Positions 15,451 to 18,783 of a stretch of 18,783 bases of DNA are shown in pieces. The stretch is from an uncultured Oscillospiraceae bacterium (GTDB taxonomy: Bacteria; Bacillota; Clostridia; Oscillospirales; Acutalibacteraceae): the NCBI GenBank assembly GCA_900553525.1, contig USDZ01000014.1:1-18783 (forward strand), written 5' to 3'. How positions within the stretch are numbered: the stretch's first letter is position 1; each line of letters begins with the position of its first letter. The translations under genes and the position numbers were made by a program. Below the pieces are notes generated by a model. That model made no database searches. It was not told where the DNA came from and saw nothing but the letters and a program-made list of their open reading frames with translations.

Positions 15451-15954
15451 ATGAAACGCTTTTGTTTGTCGCTCATTTCTTTCATGATCCTGCTGATGCT
15501 GGTCGCTTGTCAGGGCGAACCGGTCGAACCCGCTTCGAGCGTGGAGGAAACCCTGCCCGAAATTACGGATCCGACTTTTGTCAGTTTGGATTTGGAGACG
15601 TTGTTGACGGCGGAAGACGTATCGGAAACACTGGGGATGGCCGTTACGGGTCCGGAAGTGTATTATGAAGATGCCCCCATGATCCGGTTTGCCGCTGAAG
15701 ACGGGCAGTATATCGATGTTATGATCGAAGACGCGAGTCAGGCAGACTTTGAAAGCATGATTCGTGGTTATGCTGATCTCACAGAAGCGCCGAATCTGGG
15801 AGAATCCGGTTATTGGAGCGGGGAGTCGTCGACGTTGGTGGTGTATCAAGCTCCTTATATGTTGGGTGCCGTGGTCGGATTTTCCGGCGAAGAGGATGAG
15901 AAACTGGTCATGGCGAGAGAGATGATGACCCTGGTGCTGGAGCGTCTGCCTTGA
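15451..15954 (+). CDS. Small secreted lipoprotein of unknown function
   Basis: This 167-residue protein has a lipoprotein signal: MKR, a hydrophobic run (5-19) and the lipobox LVAC with Cys20. It should be lipidated and held on the outer face of the membrane. The mature part is strongly acidic, with a linker of about 20 residues. A compact domain follows, beginning LLTAEDVSETLG and containing LGESGYWSG and STLVVYQAPYMLGAVVGF. That pattern resembles small exported domains of the DUF3558 sort, but I cannot assign a family. The ATG at 15451 follows AAGGAG (15436-15441) by 9 bases. It starts 39 bases after the alkyltransferase gene and no terminator follows it. Confidence 0.8.
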   Translation: MKRFCLSLISFMILLMLVACQGEPVEPASSVEETLPEITDPTFVSLDLETLLTAEDVSETLGMAVTGPEVYYEDAPMIRFAAEDGQYIDVMIEDASQADFESMIRGYADLTEAPNLGESGYWSGESSTLVVYQAPYMLGAVVGFSGEEDEKLVMAREMMTLVLERLP

Positions 15955-16268
15955 AGCGGCCTCTTTCACGGTGAGCAGGTCAGCAGGACTAAAGGCGTAT
16001 TGGCCTCCTGGATGTGCATTTCAGCATTGAGCGAGCGCTCTATCGTCTTGGGAAGCCGGCCGGTGGAGATTCCGGATTTTCCCAATGGTGGCTGGATGAC
16101 TACAATGGAGCATTGTTGTTGATATGGACGCTCCTTATCTTTGTGTAAGGTGAAAGAAAATAGACGGAGGAAGCCCATTCACTGTTCGAAAATGAAGCTG
16201 CAACGCTCTAACTAAAAGTCCACTCTTGCCCACTTTTGCCTCTTTTGAGCGAAAGATGTGGTTGTCTC
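15955..16268. other. Gap without a supported gene
   Basis: No frame here has both a credible start and a ribosome binding site. Three frames are nonetheless open. The lipoprotein frame continues for 55 codons past its stop, to a TGA at 16120. A + frame from 15993 to a TAA at 16146 lacks any ATG and ends in a hydrophobic run (ALLLIWTLLIFV). A 70-codon - frame (16178-15966) has an ATG but no ribosome binding site. Composition shifts from GC-rich before about 16130 to AT-rich after. It may be a decayed gene fragment or plain spacer. Confidence 0.5.
16221..16250 (+). repeat. Tandem 10-bp direct repeats upstream of the ABC-transporter promoter
   Basis: CACTCTTGCC (16221-16230) is followed directly by CACTTTTGCC (16231-16240), 9 of 10 identical. 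A weaker third unit, TCTTTTGAGC, lies at 16241-16250. The 10-base period is about one helical turn, so the units face the same side of the DNA, ending about 18 bases before the -35 box. The placement suits an activator site. The protein is unknown. Confidence 0.4.
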
Positions 16269-16297
16269 TTGATTTTCGAGCTATCATCTTATATAAT
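16269..16297 (+). promoter_or_regulatory. SigA-type promoter for the amino-acid ABC transporter
   Basis: TTGATT (16269-16274) is followed after 17 bases by a perfect TATAAT (16292-16297). Transcription should start near 16303-16305, giving a leader of about 43 bases before the GTG at 16347. Confidence 0.85.
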
Positions 16298-16302
16298 AAG
16301 AA

Positions 16303-16320
16303 CGTTCCTATCTAGAAACG
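16303..16320. promoter_or_regulatory. Candidate operator at the transcription start of the ABC transporter
   Basis: An 18-bp inverted repeat of the form CGTTnCTA-nn-TAGnAACG is symmetric at 14 of 18 positions. It sits at and just after the predicted start of transcription, where a bound repressor would block initiation. It overlaps the 8-bp palindrome GAACGTTC (16300-16307). I could not match it to a known regulator. Confidence 0.45.
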
Positions 16321-16346
16321 ATTTGGAATTGTTGGGAGAGATTTGT

Positions 16347-17156
16347 GTGAAAAGATTTGTAAAATTGGTTGCTGTCGCTTTGGCTGCGTTGTTGGTGGCA
16401 GCGTCTTTGTCTGCCTGCGGCGGCAATCCGGATGCTGGTTCTTTGGCACCCGAATCGAATGGAAGCACGGAAACCGTTGAATTGGATCTCGTCAAAGAGG
16501 GGACGCTGGTCATGGGGACCAACGCCGAGTTCCCGCCCTTTGAGTACAAGGAAGGCACCGGCTTCGCGGGGATCGATGTGGATTTGATGCGTGCTATCGC
16601 GGAGAAGATGGGTCTTGAACTCGAAGTCGAGGATATGGCTTTCGAATCGCTGACGCAGTCTTTTGGGAGAATTGATGTGATCGCGGCCGGCTTTACCATC
16701 GATCCGACGAGAGAAGCGACCTGTGATTTCTCCGATACCTATTTCAACGCCACTCAGACGGTTATTCTGAAGGCGGACAGCACCATCGCAACGCTAGAGG
16801 ATCTCAAAGGCAAGAAGATCGGCGTTCAGACCGGCACCACCGGTAAAGATAAGGCAGCGGAAGTAACCGACGCAGCAAACATTACCCAATACAACAATGG
16901 TTCGCTGGCGGTTGAAGCACTGGTCAGCGGGCAGATCGATGCGGTGATTATCGACCAAAACCCGGCGATGGCCTATAAAGACCAGCATGGCGACAGCCTC
17001 AAACTGCTTGAGAATCTGTTTGACGAAGAAGAGTACGCCTTGGCTGTAAAAAAGGGAAACAAGGAACTTCTCGAAGCGATCAATCAGGCTCTCAAAGAAC
17101 TGAAAGAGAACGGCACCTTCGATCAGATTGTCGAGAAATACATCCCGAGCAAATAA
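16347..17156 (+). CDS. Amino-acid ABC transporter, substrate-binding lipoprotein
   Basis: This is an extracellular receptor of the polar amino-acid uptake (PAAT) family, binding-protein family 3 (GlnH/FliY-like), with 269 residues. The signal peptide ends in the lipobox LSAC with Cys24, so the protein is lipid-anchored. The mature part opens with LVMGTNAEFPPFEYKEG and has GIDVDLMRAIAEKMGL. The ligand carboxylate-binding Arg lies in TIDPTREATCDFSDTYF, and the hinge region is LKGKKIGVQTGTTG. GTG at 16347 is preferred because GGGAGAG (16334-16340) is 6 bases upstream and the residues MKRFVKL form a normal signal start. The frame is open further upstream but runs through the promoter. The substrate is probably a polar amino acid or cystine; sequence alone does not decide. 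Confidence 0.93.
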   Translation: MKRFVKLVAVALAALLVAASLSACGGNPDAGSLAPESNGSTETVELDLVKEGTLVMGTNAEFPPFEYKEGTGFAGIDVDLMRAIAEKMGLELEVEDMAFESLTQSFGRIDVIAAGFTIDPTREATCDFSDTYFNATQTVILKADSTIATLEDLKGKKIGVQTGTTGKDKAAEVTDAANITQYNNGSLAVEALVSGQIDAVIIDQNPAMAYKDQHGDSLKLLENLFDEEEYALAVKKGNKELLEAINQALKELKENGTFDQIVEKYIPSK

Positions 17157-17169
17157 CGACTGAAATGGA

Positions 17170-17207
17170 AAAAGCCGGCTGTGTCCCTATGGCCGGCTTT
17201 TCTCTGT
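17170..17207 (+). terminator. Intra-operon terminator after the binding-protein gene
   Basis: AAAGCCGGC (17171-17179) pairs with GCCGGCTTT (17192-17200) around a 12-base loop, with one more A-T pair outside and a T-rich tail (TTTTCTCTGTTTT). It lies 14 bases after the binding-protein stop and before the permease. It should make the binding protein far more abundant than the membrane components. Confidence 0.85.
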
Positions 17208-17238
17208 TTTCCCGAATGGAATAGGAGGAGGGACAGTC

Positions 17239-18006
17239 TTGGGTGCTGTCGTACACTGGTTTGAAAATGTGGCGGATTCCTTTGCCAATGCTATCTATGT
17301 GACCTTGATCCATGATGATCAGTATAAACAACTGCTTCGTGGGCTTGGTAAGTCTCTGGAATTGACGGCGATCGCGGCTGTAATCGGCGTGATCCTTGGC
17401 TTATTGCTGGCAATCGCCAAATTGCAGAATGTGGACAACCTGACCGGAAATCCGGTGGTGGTTTGGATCCGCAAAATGGTGGCGGGTTTTGCCAACGGAT
17501 ACATATCGGTCATCCGCGGGACCCCAGCCGTCGTCCAATTGATGGTGATCTATTTTATTCTCTATCTGCGCGTTCTTAATAAACTGCCGTTTTTCAACGG
17601 CATTTCCGATGTCGTAATCGCCTCCATTGCTTTTGGTATTAACTCAAGCGCCTATGTTGCAGAGATTATCCGCGCGGGTATCTTGGCTGTAGACAAAGGA
17701 CAGACGGAGGCCGGCCGTTCTCTCGGTCTGTCGGGAGGTGCGACGATGATCCATATCGTCATTCCTCAAGCTGTCAAGAACGTGTTGCCGGCCCTTGGAA
17801 ACGAATTTATTGTCTTGCTTAAGGAAACCTCGGTTGCGGGATATATCGGGATTGCCGATCTGACTAAAGGCGCTCAGTCGGTGGGTAGTGTGACCTACAA
17901 TTATATCGTACCTCTGCTTTGCGCTGCCTATATCTATTTCCTGATGACCACCGTACTCTCCACCGGACTGAATACTCTGGAAAGGCGGATGCGTAGAAGT
18001 GATTGA
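17239..18006 (+). CDS. Amino-acid ABC transporter permease (HisM/GlnP type)
   Basis: This is the membrane channel subunit of the PAAT-family importer, with 255 residues. It shows several hydrophobic segments (about 35-55, 83-112, 118-145 and 215-240). The coupling (EAA) loop reads EAGRSLGLSGGATMIHIVIPQAVKNVLPALGNE, split here as EAGRSLGLSGG then IVIPQAVKNVLPALGNE. The N-terminal SVIRGTPAVVQLM stretch is typical of the family. The TTG at 17239 is the likely start: a strong AGGAGGAGGG stretch (17223-17232) precedes it and there is no nearby in-frame ATG. Its 3' end overlaps the ATPase gene by 8 bases. Expression probably depends on read-through of the terminator at 17170. Confidence 0.92.
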   Translation: MGAVVHWFENVADSFANAIYVTLIHDDQYKQLLRGLGKSLELTAIAAVIGVILGLLLAIAKLQNVDNLTGNPVVVWIRKMVAGFANGYISVIRGTPAVVQLMVIYFILYLRVLNKLPFFNGISDVVIASIAFGINSSAYVAEIIRAGILAVDKGQTEAGRSLGLSGGATMIHIVIPQAVKNVLPALGNEFIVLLKETSVAGYIGIADLTKGAQSVGSVTYNYIVPLLCAAYIYFLMTTVLSTGLNTLERRMRRSD

Positions 18007-18721
18007 CGTACAGAATCTCCACAAATATTTCGGTGAACTGGAAGTCCTGAAAGGGATCGACGCCCATGTGAACAAGGGCGAATGTGTCTGTGTGATCGGC
18101 CCGTCCGGAGGCGGTAAATCCACTTTTCTGCGCTGTATCAATCTTCTGGAGATTCCCACGAAAGGCGATATTATCATCGAGGGGATCTCCGTGATGCAAA
18201 ATCTGCGGCAGATTGATAAACTGCGGCAGAAGGTGGGCATGGTGTTCCAGCAATTCAACCTCTTTCCCCATATGACCGTCATGCGCAATATCACCTTGGC
18301 GCCCACCAAACTCAAAAAGATGCCCAAAAACGAGGCGGACGAGTTGGCGATGGAACTGCTGAACAAGGTGGGGCTGTCGGATAAAGCACAGGAATATCCG
18401 AGCCGTTTGTCCGGCGGGCAGAAACAGCGGGTGGCCATTGCGCGGGCCTTGGCCATGGATCCGGATGTGCTGTTATTTGATGAGCCGACTTCGGCACTCG
18501 ATCCCGAGATGGTGGGGGAAGTGCTGGAAGTTATGAAGCAACTGGCCAAGAACAACGCCACCATGGTAGTGGTTACGCATGAGATGGGATTTGCCCGGGA
18601 GGTGGGGAATACCATTTTCTTCATAGACGGCGGCATTATCACCGAAAAGGGAACCCCCGGCGAGTTGTTTGGCCATCCGCAGCACGCCCGAACAAAAGAG
18701 TTCCTGTCCAAGGTGCTGTGA
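17999..18721 (+). CDS. Amino-acid ABC transporter ATP-binding protein (GlnQ type)
   Basis: This is the ATPase subunit that drives the importer, with 240 residues. Walker A GPSGGGKST lies at 34-42, followed by the Q-loop MVFQQFNLFPHMTV. The signature LSGGQKQR, Walker B LLFDEPTSALD and the switch His in VTHEMGFA all follow in order. The GTG start at 17999 overlaps the permease stop by 8 bases, which points to translational coupling; AAGGCGG lies about 10 bases upstream. The length and motif spelling match GlnQ/HisP-type ATPases of polar amino-acid importers. All catalytic residues are present. Confidence 0.95.
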   Translation: MIDVQNLHKYFGELEVLKGIDAHVNKGECVCVIGPSGGGKSTFLRCINLLEIPTKGDIIIEGISVMQNLRQIDKLRQKVGMVFQQFNLFPHMTVMRNITLAPTKLKKMPKNEADELAMELLNKVGLSDKAQEYPSRLSGGQKQRVAIARALAMDPDVLLFDEPTSALDPEMVGEVLEVMKQLAKNNATMVVVTHEMGFAREVGNTIFFIDGGIITEKGTPGELFGHPQHARTKEFLSKVL

Positions 18722-18734
18722 GGAGGGAGAGAGC

Positions 18735-18783
18735 ATGAAGACCGCGTTGTTTATTTATATTCTGTTAGGTGTCCTCTCCATTG
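18735..18783 (+). CDS. Start of a gene cut by the window end
   Basis: AGGAGG (18721-18726), overlapping the last base of the ATPase stop, is followed 8 bases later by an ATG at 18735. Only 16 codons are visible (MKTALFIYILLGVLSI). They form a positively charged start and a hydrophobic run, as in a signal peptide or first membrane helix. The product is probably exported or membrane-bound and may belong to the transporter operon. No family can be assigned. Confidence 0.6.
   Translation, partial: MKTALFIYILLGVLSI

Noticed and set aside
15966..16178. A 70-codon open frame on the - strand with an ATG
   Set aside because: It has no ribosome binding site before the ATG, no recognisable family and lies in a gap where other frames are also open. 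It is mentioned only as possible decayed sequence.
17644..18711. A 355-codon - strand open frame opposite the permease and ATPase genes
   Set aside because: The + strand genes are unmistakable ABC transporter subunits. The antisense product is rich in Ser, Arg and Pro with no coherent domain.
1..18783. Mobile element, phage, CRISPR or defence system
   Set aside because: No transposase, integrase, terminal inverted repeat pair, spaced repeat array, tRNA attachment site or known defence gene was seen. Gene order and codon character are uniform and housekeeping.

Overview
The window looks like core chromosome of a Gram-positive, low-to-mid-GC bacterium of class Clostridia, probably an Oscillospirales/Oscillospiraceae-type gut anaerobe. 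This placement is inferred. The support is the gene order lepB-rbgA-rnhB-yraN and tig-clpP-clpX-lon-ysxC, which resembles Bacillus/Clostridia order. Further support comes from strong AGGAGG-type ribosome binding sites, frequent GTG/TTG starts and SigA-like promoters. Every convincing gene lies on the + strand. I saw no transposase, integrase, phage gene, CRISPR array, rRNA or tRNA.

Layout. Positions 1-278 hold a cluster of inverted repeats ending in a rho-independent terminator, then an AT-rich promoter region. Positions 279-3917 carry three paralogous type I signal peptidases, with the 50S-assembly GTPase rbgA between the first and second, followed by rnhB and yraN. Positions 3931-7149 carry a membrane-dipeptidase-family (M19) peptidase, then threonine synthase (thrC) with its own strong promoter and a structured leader, then a calcineurin-like metallophosphoesterase. 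Positions 7246-13749 are a protein quality-control block: trigger factor, ClpP, ClpX, LonA and the ribosome-assembly GTPase YsxC. Positions 13812-15954 carry diaminopimelate decarboxylase (lysA), an overlapping small O6-alkylguanine-DNA alkyltransferase-type protein and a small lipoprotein of unknown function. Positions 15955-16346 are a mostly non-coding gap with a clear promoter and candidate operator repeats. Positions 16347-18721 encode a polar amino-acid ABC transporter (lipoprotein binding protein, permease, ATPase), with a terminator between the first and second genes. A truncated gene starts at 18735.

How the genes fit together. The first two-thirds concerns making and maintaining proteins: secretion-signal removal, 50S assembly, nascent-chain folding and ATP-dependent proteolysis. 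Two aspartate-family amino-acid genes (thrC and lysA) and an amino-acid importer are interspersed.

I did not find a convincing undescribed system. The observations most worth following are the mosaic signal-peptidase triplet, the leader upstream of thrC (two abutting hairpins and a possible 15-codon upstream ORF), the repeats flanking the ABC-transporter promoter, and three probable TTG starts that automatic annotation could miss.
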